Below are positions 22,860 to 32,756 of a stretch of DNA of 64,000 nt, one piece after another. Location: assembly GCA_022478985.1 (NCBI GenBank), contig JAKSZP010004218.1:1-64000 (forward strand), read 5' to 3'. The DNA comes from Massospora cicadina. Taxonomy: Eukaryota; Entomophthoromycota; Entomophthoromycetes; Entomophthorales; Entomophthoraceae. Within the stretch, counting starts at the first letter, position 1, and every line of letters begins with the position of its first letter. Both the position numbers and the translations under genes were made by a program. The notes under the pieces are model-generated. The model was not told where the DNA came from, did no database searches, and saw only the letters and a program-made list of their open reading frames with translations.

Positions 22860-23798
22860 CTGTCAGAAAATCTCTTTTTCCAGCAACATGGGCTCTGCTT
22901 GTCAGCAGGCCAACCAGTATATAGACTGGCTGACCCTTGCCATTTTGCCTTAGGTGACAGGGCCAGCAGCGCCAGTTGACCCCTAGGCGTGTCACCCACG
23001 CCATTTGGGGCTCCATCAGCCTAAACTTCAATTAATAAAAAACTTAAACTTAAATAAAAAGTAGATTAGGAAAGGGGAAATCTATATTGAAAGGGAAGCA
23101 CAAGGTATCTATATGTACAAATGAGTTACTGCACCCCTCGTTAGCCTATTGGCTCGTTGCTGGTTCTTCCAGCCAACCACTCTTCTCTCTTCCACTATGC
23201 TTCTCTTTTCCCTGGTGTCAACCCTCTCACCCCATCCTCTCCAATGTCCAATATTAGTTTTGGCTCATCTTCAGCATTCAGTTGCTGGTGAGCCATATAA
23301 TTATTAAATATAAATAAATATTAAATGTGGATTTGACTTAATAATTATGCGCTGGAAACATCTAAGCCGCTTGGTAACTCAGAATTTCTCAGCTTCTTAA
23401 CAATGTCACATTTTGACTTTTGGTAGTCAATCATTCAGGTAATTGCCTTCCTCAGGCAATAATTGTTTTTTATATGAGGCGCCAAAAACAACCTTGGCCA
23501 CTTCAAACTTGGGATTGTTGGTTTCCACCAAGAATTTATAATTAAAAAATGGATTATCCTTGGTTAATAGTCACCAATGATCCTTATACTAATTCAGTCC
23601 AGTGATTGGATCTGCTCAAACTAACTTCCAATATTAGAGGTATACTTGATCTATCTCAACCCAATTGGTGGAGCAACTACCTAGCAATTGCTTACAACAC
23701 CACAAAATTCAGTCAATGAGCCATTCCTCCAGGATTGGCCATTTCATCCCACTTCTCTCTTAATCATTGGATGAATCCATCTGGTTAAAATCCTGATA
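22860..23798 (-). repeat. LTR (5' LTR of the miniature element)
   Basis: 939 bp partner of the previous LTR. Its start has decayed from TG to TA (23,798-23,797). Its 3' end at 22,860 adjoins the primer-binding site. Confidence 0.85.
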
Positions 23799-25260
23799 TT
23801 CCATAAAGGTTATCCCCACTTGGGTGGCTAACTGTGTTACCTGAACTTGCAAGAAATCAGAACACTTAGGCAAAAAAGGTTTACTGAATCCCCTGCAGCA
23901 GGTGAGGGCCCTTAGACCTTAGTTTCAGATAAATTTATTGTAGGATTCCCCTCCTTCAATTTTTTAATGTCATAATGGTATTCATTGAATGATTTACCAA
24001 ATTTGCCCTTTTTATTTCCTGTCTCTCACATATAACTGCAGAAAAGACAGAAACCTTTTTTACCAAGATGTTTGCGATGTTTTGTTTGGCTTCCTTAAAG
24101 ATATCGTGAGCAACTAAGGCCCCAGCCCATTGCCTGATTTTGGGACAAACCTTTAGTCCTCTTCAACATCTAATCCTAAAGGTCCTCTGACTATCACCTT
24201 CAAGCTGATAGCAGACTGAGTGGGTGAATCAGGTATCAGAGAAGTAATTACAATGCTATGCGCCAGCCTCCCAGAACACTTGGACCAAAGATCTGTAACT
24301 GGCACATTTTCTTATAATAAGGCCACACACTCCTCTACAAGATTTTCTCCCCTTAAGGCTAACCTGAGGTACAACCATTCTTCCCATATTGGTCCCCAGC
24401 TGCCTCAGCAGTTTCAGTAGCAGAGTACTATATAACCAACATCCATAAAACACAGAGCCTTGTCTGTGAATATTTGGCAAAGGCAATTAAAGAGAAAAAG
24501 AAGTTTTCAACTGGAATCACATCCATGGCCATGAGATTAAGGTTCATCAAACATTATTTTGGACATGTAGAACCTCCACCTGAAAATTACTACCTAAGGA
24601 ATTAGTAGCCAAATGATTGGTCCCCTTTGAAGTCAAGAAGGACCTATGCAATGGCACTTTCCATATAAAACTTCCAGCACATTGGAAAAGACATAAAGTT
24701 TTTTACATATCTCTCCTCTCCCCCTTCAAAAGTTAAAGACCAACGTCCCCTCAAGCCCATTCTCATAGTAGATCCAGGAGGCAGAGATTGAGGCAATCTA
24801 AGCCCCCAGAAGTCATTATAGTTCATCCAATACTTGTAGTCTTTAAGCTATTCTGCTTATGTGAACAGTTGGGTAAGCGCACACAATTTCACAAATTTTA
24901 AGGAGCAGGTTAAGGCTTTCCATGCATCCCACCCAGCATCCCCCTGTCCATCAGAAGGTCACCACTATTCTAGCCATTAAGCTCCCTTTGAAACATGAAA
25001 ACTTCACTCTGGTCCGCACACCCAGTAAAGGAATCCTTCCAATTTGAAAAGAAAAGGATAGTGTAAGTCCTAAAGCATAGCCACTTTGCCTAGACTGGGT
25101 TCAGCACCCTTTCAGGCTTAAGAGGTGTTCCAAGGCCCAAGAAAACCCCCTTTCCCAGCTGAGTGACCTGGCTCATGTGGTGGATGAACAATAGGTTACT
25201 TCCCTGGATTCCAGGGATCTCCCTCCATGCCCTTCCCTTCCTCCTCTAAACTTTTTAAAG
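23799..25260 (+). pseudogene. Chromovirus G3 integrase, chromodomain region and tail
   Basis: Resumes the integrase cut at 21,679: VIPTWVANCVT and a CKKSEHLGKKGLLNPLQQ-like stretch (23,810-23,905) match ELLSWIANCVTCDQAKSDRS and LLHP.QQAEGPRT of G2. Later segments: ARAG-type core traces; YNKATHSSTRFSPLKANLRY (24,313-24,372), matching YNNGTHASTGFFPTK; HIKLPAHWKRHKVFYISLLS (24,660-24,719), the GPY/F-like region; and a tail with VTWLMWWMN that parallels DLTHMVDERW (~25,165-25,195). Many stops. Together with 21,590-21,679 it shows a clean split by the miniature LTR element. Confidence 0.75.
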
Positions 25261-26989
25261 ATAATAGAAGAATTTTATAGAGATGTTGGTCACTCCAGGG
25301 GGCACCGGAAGGACCTAGAGACTCACCCCCACTGTTCCAATTATTTGAAACCCCCTGAAAGGGGGCAAAATGGAATCAATGCCAGCTTTCCATCTACCAT
25401 ATTGAGGAAGGTGGTTAGGGTCACCCATTATGAATTAACAGAATGAGGATCAATAAATCTTGTCCGTTGATTGTAACTCAAATTAACGCAATTAGGATGA
25501 CCCAACAGAACTTATTCTGATAGATCAGGCACATGGATAGTCAACTCAATTGAACTGGTTTTGGGTTGAAACTATTGATATGAACCATCCATAACACCTG
25601 TTAGGAGGTCATCAAAGTAAAAGTTTATATGAAGCTTTGACAAACCTCTGTTCATTGCCCCCCAGACAATCAGAGTATGACGTGGTACCATTATGCCCAA
25701 TCCAGCCAAGTCCCTCCCTGACCTTCCCCTCACTTTTAAAACAACAGATCTTAGGGGGCTGTTGTTAGTTCATTAACCTTTCTAAACTTATTTTTTCGTG
25801 ATTATTGACATACACAGTTTATCATAGATACCATCCATTAGATCATTACAAAAAAATCCTACTGATCAGATAGAAAACTGTGCCATTTGCATCATAGTCC
25901 CGATAATTGTTGATTGGGCTCTCCATTAGATTGCCCAGCCACCCAGCGGGTTATCACTGACTTTTTACAAAGATATGCCCTGGATGGTGGATACCCATCC
26001 GCTGTATCTGGCTTGCATCTAATTATCCCAAATTCGCCCCATTGACCAATCACTGGCTCAGCATGACCCATTCATCCTACACTACAATTACATGTTGACT
26101 CCACCCTATTATTAGCAGGTCAGGTGTACCCATTTAGCTAATCTGCCAAGTATATTGATTTTCTGGGTGATATGTACCATCCCCCACAGAGGGAGCCCGC
26201 CCTGCTGCTATTCACAACCTCAATCCTTATGCCATTCCTGATGAAAACCTCACACAGAAACACAAACCTTGTTAACACTTTCAGGCCCTTTTTGGGTCTC
26301 TTTCAGAACCTGATATGCTCTGGATCAATCTGTCCTATCCATTTGGTCAACTTGACCATGTCTCTACCACATGGAATATCCTGGAACGACGCCAAAGCCT
26401 TGACCTACCTCTCAGTTATCATGATCTCTCTCAAAGGCCAACAACCGTGGAACCCTTAAGAAGTTGTTATCCTCACTGCCTCCACCACCCCTGAGGTAGC
26501 CCCTGCAAGACCTGTGGTTGCTCCATCACAGACAATTGGTTTTTCCTATGGACCTTTGATACAATGTTGAATTTTTATTATCCTCATATATATGCAGAGT
26601 CCCCCTTCTCAGAGATTGTTTAAACTTCTGTGCCACTGCACTCTGGGCACTTCACTGGGTCTTCACACACCTGAACTGGAAGCTCAGTTTTATACCCATC
26701 AGCTGTATCCTTGACATTATGAATCAGATGAATCAGTATAAGTGGTATTTTTAGAAATTATTATAATTTAAATAAAATTTATATTAGAAAATCTAAAAAT
26801 GATATATTTTTAAATAGAATTTGTGTAAAGAAAGTGTCTACAAATCACTAATAAAATACTATTATAATTTTAAAAAGAACCCCTTCAGAAAATATCCAAC
26901 CTCTTCATAGCTTATATATAAAAACTGGAATATCTTATAAGGAGGTATATAGAGAGGGCTGCAAAATTATCATTGATATGTTAAATTTA
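25261..26989. other. Probable G3 3' flank and LTR, otherwise unassigned
   Basis: A purine tract TGAAAGGGGGCAAAA at 25,356-25,370 precedes TGGAATCAATG, a plausible polypurine tract and LTR start. This LTR does not obviously match the G1/G5 LTR or the G2 direct repeats. The open frame 26,172-26,459 has no recognisable domain. From ~26,740 on the sequence is strongly AT-rich. Confidence 0.3.
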
Positions 26990-27004
26990 TATATTAGTTT
27001 ATTC

Positions 27005-27145
27005 AGGGTGGTTAGCCTGGCAGGGTAATTCCTGCTTCCACTCTGGTATAGATTTTGTTCAACACATGTTCAAAACTTGTACTGGCTATATAAAATCTTG
27101 GTGTGGTATATTTGTTCCAAGGTTTACTACCTTGATTACTTTTTT
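27005..27145 (+). mobile_element. SINE A copy 1 (tRNA-type SINE)
   Basis: Starts CAGGGTGGTTAGCCTGGCAGGG with an A-box-like TAGCCTGGCAGG, then TGTTCAAAACTTG near the B-box position. Then the family body (GTACTGGCTATA...GGTGTGGTATATTTGT) and the 3' module TTCCAAGGTTTACTACCTTG. Flanked by TATATTAGTTTATTC (26,990-27,004) and TATATTGTCTTATTC (27,146-27,160), 12 of 15 matching. No coding capacity; such elements depend on Pol III for transcription and LINE enzymes for movement (known for SINEs). Confidence 0.8.
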
Positions 27146-27375
27146 TATATTGTCTTATTCCAAAAAGGAGCAGATATTTAACATAAAGATTGGTCAGATA
27201 AACCCATCTATAAGGGTATCATAATGATGGTCTTGAATTGTTTTGGTGAGGTTTTGAGCTAAATTTGGCCAACAACAAGAGACTTGCATCAATGTTAGTC
27301 TCATACCTGGACTATGAGTACATTAGAAACTTAGAAACCTTTTGAATACTACCATATATAATAATATTGTATCTC

Positions 27376-27442
27376 CTGTACTGGCTAAAAAATTCTCAGT
27401 GTGGTATGTTTGTCCCAAGGTTAACCCACCTCAGATATTTAA
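27376..27442 (+). mobile_element. SINE A copy 2, 5'-truncated (67 bp)
   Basis: Only the body and 3' module are present (CTGTACTGGCTAAAAAATTC...GTCCCAAGGTTAACCCACCT). Flanked by perfect 16-bp repeats AATAATATTGTATCTC at 27,360-27,375 and 27,443-27,458. A textbook 5'-truncated retroposon insertion; it fixes the family 3' end at CCCACCTCAGATATTTAA. Confidence 0.9.
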
Positions 27443-27989
27443 AATAATATTGTATCTCAAGGACAAATTAAACACTAATTAAAAACTTAAACATACTGAC
27501 CTGTCCTTATCAGGCTGTAATTCATAACTTTGGCACTGTTGTTGTAAATGCCTCAAGCATCATCATGAACCTTCTAACTATCAACCTTGGCCTTCTTGGC
27601 CTTAACCCAGAATTTATCTAAGGTGTATCTGAAATCAGGGAAGGTGGTATATTGATCCTTTGCCTTACTTATTTCCTCCTTATCTCGATAATTTAACCAG
27701 AAATCATGTCATATATCATAGCAATTTCTAGTTTTAGCTGGGAAGTTTGATATTTGGTTGCTCCAATATATTTAATGGTTTTACCTAAAGTTTTGATGGG
27801 TATCTAGTATTTGATAGATTTGATTACTTCTCAAACTTATTTATGGCCATCTACAATTTTATTTACTGTTACATGAATATGGCATTAAATTTTTTAATAG
27901 GTTGAGAAATAAGACATATATCATATTAGCCATGTAACAATTATTGCTTGGGTTTATTTATTAACAAATAATTTTAAAATGATTATTTT

Positions 27990-28234
27990 TTTTAATTTTT
28001 ATTCGAGGTGGGCCAACCTGGGGACGATACCGCACCGATTAGGGAAGTGAAGAAAATAGGAAAGGAGGATAAAACCCGGAAAACCTCCATGCGCGGCGTA
28101 TGATAGGCCAGGAACTCCATGGACCGCCTTTGCTATTTGCTATCTCGGTTCGGGGCATTGGCGCGCAAAACCAACACAGTCAAAATCGTCCCCTACCCAA
28201 AGTCCATTATCGGGATCGAACTCGGGAGGCAGTG
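27990..28234 (-). mobile_element. SINE B copy 1, young, CpG-rich
   Basis: On the minus strand it starts CACTGCCTCCCGAGTTCGATCC with a near-consensus Pol III B box (AGTTCGATCCC, 28,222-28,212) and lacks an A box, so it is 5'-truncated. The 3' end carries CGTCCCCAGGTTGGCCCACC then an A-rich tail. Flanked by TAAAATGATTATTTT at 27,975-27,989 and 28,235-28,249 (15 bp, perfect). It holds about 17 CpG sites in 245 bp, while its relatives at 40.9 and 59.1 kb have TG or CA at most of these places, so this is a recent arrival. Confidence 0.9.
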
Positions 28235-28249
28235 TAAAATGATTATTTT

Positions 28250-28263
28250 TTTAGTACTAGATG
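28250..28263 (-). mobile_element. Z micro-insertion 3 (14-20 bp)
   Basis: Between perfect 18-bp repeats GTGTAAAATGATTATTTT (28,232-28,249 and 28,264-28,281) lies only TTTAGTACTAGATG, the very end of the Z tail; the preceding T run is shared with the repeat. It lies next to SINE B copy 1, reusing the same target word a second time. Confidence 0.8.
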
Positions 28264-28600
28264 GTGTAAAATGATTATTTTAAAATGTATATTATAGATA
28301 GAATCCAGATACTTGTGCTTTGATATAGTGTTTTATAGTTTATCAGATAATTTAAATTATTAATTTAGATTTTATGTTATAGATTACCAACAACCCAGCC
28401 AATACCATGAACCTATCAAATCAACCAAGTAGCTATAAATTGCATAGCAAAACCATTATTTTAAAGTAATAAATTTAATGGTAGAGAAGACCTCCTCATT
28501 AGGAAACCAGCCTGTCTACCTTCTTATAATCTCCATAGCTTGTATCAATCCTTTTTAAAGTTAGATAGTATTAAGAGATGAGAGAGGAAAAATGTTTCAT

Positions 28601-28686
28601 CCTATCCAGTATAGATTAAAACCTGTTACAAACCACACCTGCACCAGAATGGTAACAGGTTCACCCTACCAGGCAACCACTTTACC
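28601..28686 (-). mobile_element. SINE A head fragment, degraded
   Basis: On the minus strand: GGTAAAGTGGTTGCCTGGTA, then GTGAACCTGTTACCATTCTGG, then CAGG..TGG..TGTAACAGGTTTT. Parallels the SINE A tRNA-like head; the 3' module is missing. Confidence 0.5.
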
Positions 28687-28768
28687 TTCATTTTTAATTT
28701 TATAATCACATATGTTATAAATATCTTAACCAAGATAATAAGAGGGAAGGATAGGAAATGTTAATTTG

Positions 28769-28856
28769 TCCTAGTATGTATAGGCTTCAAAACTTGTTCT
28801 GAACCAAACTCACAGCAAAATGATATCAGGATTTACTCTGCTAGGTTAACCATCCT
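28769..28856 (-). mobile_element. SINE A head fragment 2, degraded
   Basis: On the minus strand: GGATGGTTAACCTAGCAGAG, then a CAGAACAAGTTTTGAAGCC-like region. Similar to the preceding fragment, and the flanks of both (GATGAGAGAGGAAAAATG / AGGGAAGGATAGGAAATG) look related, which suggests a local duplication of a block with one SINE. Confidence 0.45.
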
Positions 28857-30536
28857 TACTTATCAAACCATTAAACCCATTGAATAAATTAAATTATATA
28901 AATTTTCTAGCTAAAACATTATTAATACAGAACAATCAACTTTGTCCATAAAATAAATATTACACGCAAATTATTATATAGTTTCTTGGTAGGTGCCTAT
29001 AAACTAATAACTGACATACTTAATTAAAATTTCTAGATTATGTAGTTTAGGAGATCTGATAAAAAGTAGCTTTTCTATATAGATTAACGTTATATATAGT
29101 TAAAATTTACAATTTTAAATCCTACCTGCTTAAAAACTTACACTCAAGAGGCAAGTTAAAAATCTTGCGTATGTATGCATTTTTGTGCAGGGTAAATAGT
29201 ATTTATATTATGATTTCTGATTTAAATAGTTTTTATAATAGATAAATACTAAATAAAACCTTATAATGTTTATAATAGAGTATATAATTTTATATATAGT
29301 TTCTTATTATGTACTTATGATTTAAAAGTTCTTCCATCTCTGATTTTAAATTCCAGGATTTAATGGTTTAGGAGATATGGTGAAAATTATATTTTTTCTG
29401 AAAATATTCATTTTTGTAAATTTTATAGGTAGGTTAAGGTTAAAGTTTCCTTATCTACTCTAATTATACTTTAAGCTATATATACATACTAAATTTTATA
29501 AATTTAGGCTTTTTGTTCTCAAAATATTTTATCCATTGACTAGAGTTGAATTGTTTTATAATAGAAATTTATTAAGAAAAGAAACATAATTCTATAGATT
29601 AGAAAATATACAAGTGATAAAAAGTTTCTTAATGGAACTACAAATTTATTATTTAAACTCCCATGCTAAATTCCAAAATTAGCTTCTAAGGATAAGATTA
29701 TTTTGTTCTTAACTGATATATATATATATATATATATATATAATAAAAATAGTTTTTTTGCAAACTTGTAGTTACAAATTGAGATTTCATAAGCCTTTAT
29801 TTAATTGAGAATCTAAAACTTAAAAGGCACATAGATATCAAATTTTGTATATATAGTTATTTTATTTTGAGAAATCTATTTCATATAATTTCTTTATATA
29901 GATTTTAACTAGTTTTTAGAAAAATTTCTAAACTTGAATTTAGAAAATCCCCTACGTAGTTGATATTTCTATACCCAAGCTGCACATACATACCAACTTT
30001 CATGGGCGTAGCTTTAATGAACATTCTAAAATACTTTTTGAATATTATTTTAAATTTAAACCATTTTAGTAGAAATATATAAAAGAAAAATTTTGACATC
30101 TTTCTCACATAATAAAAAATGTCCAAAAATAAATGTTTTCTTAGCAGAACTACAAATTTGAGCACACCCTCCATGTCAAATTTCAAATTCCTAGCTTTTA
30201 TGGTTCAAGTGAAACCTCGATCAATAGTGTTTTTGTATATTATAGATTAAGTTGCAAAAAAATACCTGATAGAGAAACACAAAAATGAAGCTTGATACAA
30301 TTGGAAGTGCGAGAAACACTCTTTAACGTATCCCTATTGGGTTACAAGTTGGCGTATTAGTTCTGCTCATATTTGTATTTATAAATCAATTCTATAAGCA
30401 ACTTGGCAATTTTCTGCTCCTAAATCATCCTACCTCGAATAAGGGATTTAGTAGGTTTGCCTTTCTCCACTTTTGTTGGTAATAAGGCTTATTAATGCTT
30501 ATTCAGTCAAATATCATTTGAAAGTGATAAAATCAA
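28857..30536. other. AT-rich gene-free stretch with (TA)n tract
   Basis: Very AT-rich. A TA dinucleotide tract of ~24 bp lies at 29,718-29,742. The 93-codon minus-strand frame at 29,905-30,186 is low-complexity (F/K/Y-rich) and has no recognisable domain. No host gene seen. The last 60 bases precede the tRNA genes. Confidence 0.6.
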
Positions 30537-30609
30537 GCTTTGTTAGCTCAGTCGGTAGAGCATGAGACTTTTAATCTCAGGGTCACGGGTTCGAGCCCCG
30601 TACAAAGCT
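30537..30609 (+). tRNA. tRNA-Lys (anticodon UUU)
   Basis: Full cloverleaf: acceptor GCTTTGT (30,537-30,543) with ACAAAGC (30,602-30,608), D stem GCTC/GAGC, anticodon stem TGAGA/TCTCA with loop CTTTTAA giving anticodon TTT, T stem ACGGG/CCCGT with loop TTCGAGC. The A box TAGCTCAGTCGG and B box GGTTCGAGCCC are perfect. No intron. The discriminator base would be T (30,609), unusual for tRNA-Lys. No T-run terminator follows; the next gene starts 2 bp later. Confidence 0.95.
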
Positions 30610-30611
30610 TT

Positions 30612-30617
30612 GCGGCT

Positions 30618-30661
<44 letters not shown>

Positions 30662-30684
30662 GTGTTCAATCCACGGTGGCCGCA
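30612..30684 (+). tRNA. tRNA-Phe (anticodon GAA)
   Basis: Acceptor GCGGCTA (30,612-30,618) with TGGCCGC (30,677-30,683), discriminator A (30,684). D stem GCTC/GAGC, anticodon stem TCAGA/TCTGA with loop CTGAAGA giving GAA, T stem CCGTG/CACGG with loop TTCAATC. No intron. It is 2 bp downstream of tRNA-Lys, so one Pol III precursor carrying both is likely, initiated from the Lys internal promoter and ended by the T run at 30,685-30,690. Confidence 0.95.
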
Positions 30685-30690
30685 TTTTTT
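30685..30690 (+). terminator. Pol III terminator (T6)
   Basis: Six T residues directly after tRNA-Phe. No comparable run separates tRNA-Lys from tRNA-Phe. Confidence 0.85.
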
Positions 30691-30722
30691 ACTCCTACTA
30701 AAAAGGGTGGAATAATCTATAT

Positions 30723-32618
30723 TTTTAATTTATTTGAGGTAAGCCGACCTGGGGATGGACATACCAAAAGCTCAAAGAAAAATTCTAAACAAAACGAAAT
30801 GCCTAGAGAGCATAACAAAACAAAAACTTAACAGAAACATGCTAACCAGGTGAGGAAGTGGTCAACTGCTAACCAACCATGGCAGAGAAGGAGGGAGTCA
30901 GGTGTGGGTTGTTCATAAAACCTAGGCTTTGTCTGACTCTGACTACTGCAGAAAACAAAGGCATGGAGGCATCTGCATGGTGAGATTTGATATGGGCAAA
31001 AACAGGTCAGCTGATACAAGTTGGGCTGTGCAGAGGGCCTCAAAATAATTAGTGAGGTGGTGCTCAGCAGTCATATGGTGTTCAGGTAGAGTGGCCAGTG
31101 TTTCCACCTGTTCAGAGTTTATTTGATCATTACAGAGAATCAAATAAATACACTTACAAACAGCCACTATAGCCTCACGGGCTGCTTTTTACAAACCTGT
31201 TATTTCAGTCTTGATGACACAGGGGAATGCTGGGAGAAAGATGACCCTGGGCAAACCTGAGGCCAGTATGCTGCCAACTTGAAGATTGGCATCCCAGAGT
31301 TTAATATTTGTAGGGGAGGATGCTATAGCAACAGCCAGCTGATGGTCACTATGGAACAGTTCAGCATTTGTTTTTGGATTATACTTCCTGAGGTTATATT
31401 ATCAAAGTCAGAGTTCAAAGATTGACTAAAGTCAAATTCATTAAAGGAAGGATGGAATGATTTCACCTGATTCATCAATCTCATCCAATAGTTCCCAAGG
31501 ATTTAGGTTGAATGTAATATAGCCATAGAATATAAATTGGGCATGGGGACAAATCAGATCATGCTTGGATGGGTACAGTAGTCCAAGCCTGACTCTGATT
31601 GGTTGGTGCAACTTTGGGTGGGCAAGGGAGGCTGGAGTTATGGGTGGGGACATGAGCTTTACGCTGGCCCATCAATTGAGTGAGCTGGGGTGGAGGGGGC
31701 AGCAAGAGACCTCATTTGGAAGCAGCCACCATGGTTGCAGGGGAGGGAGTGGAGGTAGTGTCAGTATTATGGGCAGGTTTTTTTGATATGGTCAAGGGAA
31801 AAACAGATGTGACAAACTTGTCAACCATTGTCAACCTTAGCTCAGAAGCAGTGATCAGGTGCTGCAGCCAGGTGAGCATGCAGAGGAATCTGTTGGGCCA
31901 TATGGTGGTGGTGAGGTTTTATGGTAGCAGTGGTGCAAGGGGCAGCAAGGAACTCTGCACCAGTATTTACAGTGAAATGGAGGATAGGGTTGGTGCCATA
32001 GGCTGAAAGCCCTGTCATTGATGCATCATATAAAACCTGGTCTGGGAGATGTGAATGGATGTTTACAAAAAATACCACCAAAGTAGAATCTGTAGAGAGG
32101 TGAGAACAAGTGGTGGGAACAAGGGTGTTTTAATATATTAAAGGGGTCACAGCTGCTGCTGAATCCTCCTTAGAGGAAAAACCAATATCAAAGTAGCCTT
32201 AAAAGAGTGAAAATCAATAAATCCAGCTGGTGAAAAGGTAGCTGAAGCAAGCTCAATAATTGTCTTGTCAGTGTATGGGAACAAATGCCCATACTTGACT
32301 CAGGCAGAAGTGAAGGTTTGAGTGTGGGAGGGCACTGGGGTTTGTATGAGTTGGGTGGACCCACACAAGGTGCAATAAAAGGTCTCTTTGGGAACAAACT
32401 GACCCAAAGAATTGGGTGAACTGGCTGAGCAAGGTTGCAAGCATTTTCCTCTCAGGCAAAAAATGCTCAAAGGAATTTCACCACTGCCCCATCTGGGAGT
32501 AGCAGGTGGTGGGGCCAAGGACATCTGTGGAGTGGTGTCACAGTGAATTGGAGTGGTAAACTAAGTTTTACTTTTTTAAATAAAATGTTCAAAAGTGAGT
32601 TCAAGCAGATAGAAAAGC
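30723..32618 (-). mobile_element. Half-LINE copy c (ORF1-only element, ~1.9 kb)
   Basis: The minus-strand 5' end TTTTCTATCTGCTTGAACTC is at ~32,617. The 3' end carries CATCCCCAGGTCGGCTTACC, then TCAAATAAATTAAAAAT. Target duplication AATAATCTATAT at 30,711-30,722 and 32,620-32,631. The ORF1-like protein is present in pieces (32,524-32,188, 32,081-31,842, 31,653-31,441, 31,167-30,828), with an intact knuckle CHICFSLDHIKKTC near 31,770-31,810. It belongs to subfamily I with copies a and e (AYGTNPILHFTVNTGAEFLA). The insertion point is 27 bp downstream of tRNA-Phe, with the element 3' end facing the tRNA genes. Confidence 0.85.
31441..32524 (-). pseudogene. ORF1-like protein of half-LINE c, broken
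   Basis: Open pieces include 32,081-31,842 (MVVFFVNIHSHLPDQVLYDA, then GLSAYGTNPILHF and GAEFLAAPCTTATIKP) and the knuckle region CHICFSLDHIKKTC just downstream in another frame. The domain order matches copies b and d. Frames shift several times, so no full protein is made. Confidence 0.65.
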
Positions 32619-32756
32619 AAATAATCTATATATATATATTACAGATAATAGTCAAATTTATTGTGGGGAAGGCCAACCATGGGACAGACACTTCTGAATG
32701 TAGACACAAAAGAAAACAAAACTTAGTAACAGGGAAGGCACCCCAGAGAAGCGATG

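Larger units (their letters stand above)
21680..23798 (-). mobile_element. Miniature LTR retrotransposon (TRIM-like), 2.12 kb
   Basis: Two LTRs, 21,680-22,622 (943 bp) and 22,860-23,798 (939 bp), enclose only 237 bp. On the minus strand the 5' LTR ends CTGACA, then one spacer base and a primer site TGGTTCTCACTACAGGGG (22,858-22,841), the same site as in G0. The short interior ends in a purine tract GTAAAGTGGGGAGAAA (22,638-22,623) directly before the 3' LTR start TGTTGATTTTTAACC. Flanks GTCCA / TTCCA (21,675-21,679 / 23,799-23,803) fit a 5-bp target duplication with one change. There is no coding capacity, so it depended on enzymes from another gypsy element. It could also be a full element with an internal deletion. 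Confidence 0.85.

Noticed and set aside
26172..26459. 95-codon plus-strand frame as a gene
   Set aside because: No domain, no codon-level signal by eye, and set in decayed gypsy flank sequence.
29718..29742. (TA)n tract as a regulatory or origin element
   Set aside because: Simple microsatellite in AT-rich DNA with no supporting context.
30535..30610. AAGCTT words flanking tRNA-Lys as an inverted-repeat element
   Set aside because: They are simply the ends of the acceptor stem with neighbouring bases; no further terminal structure.
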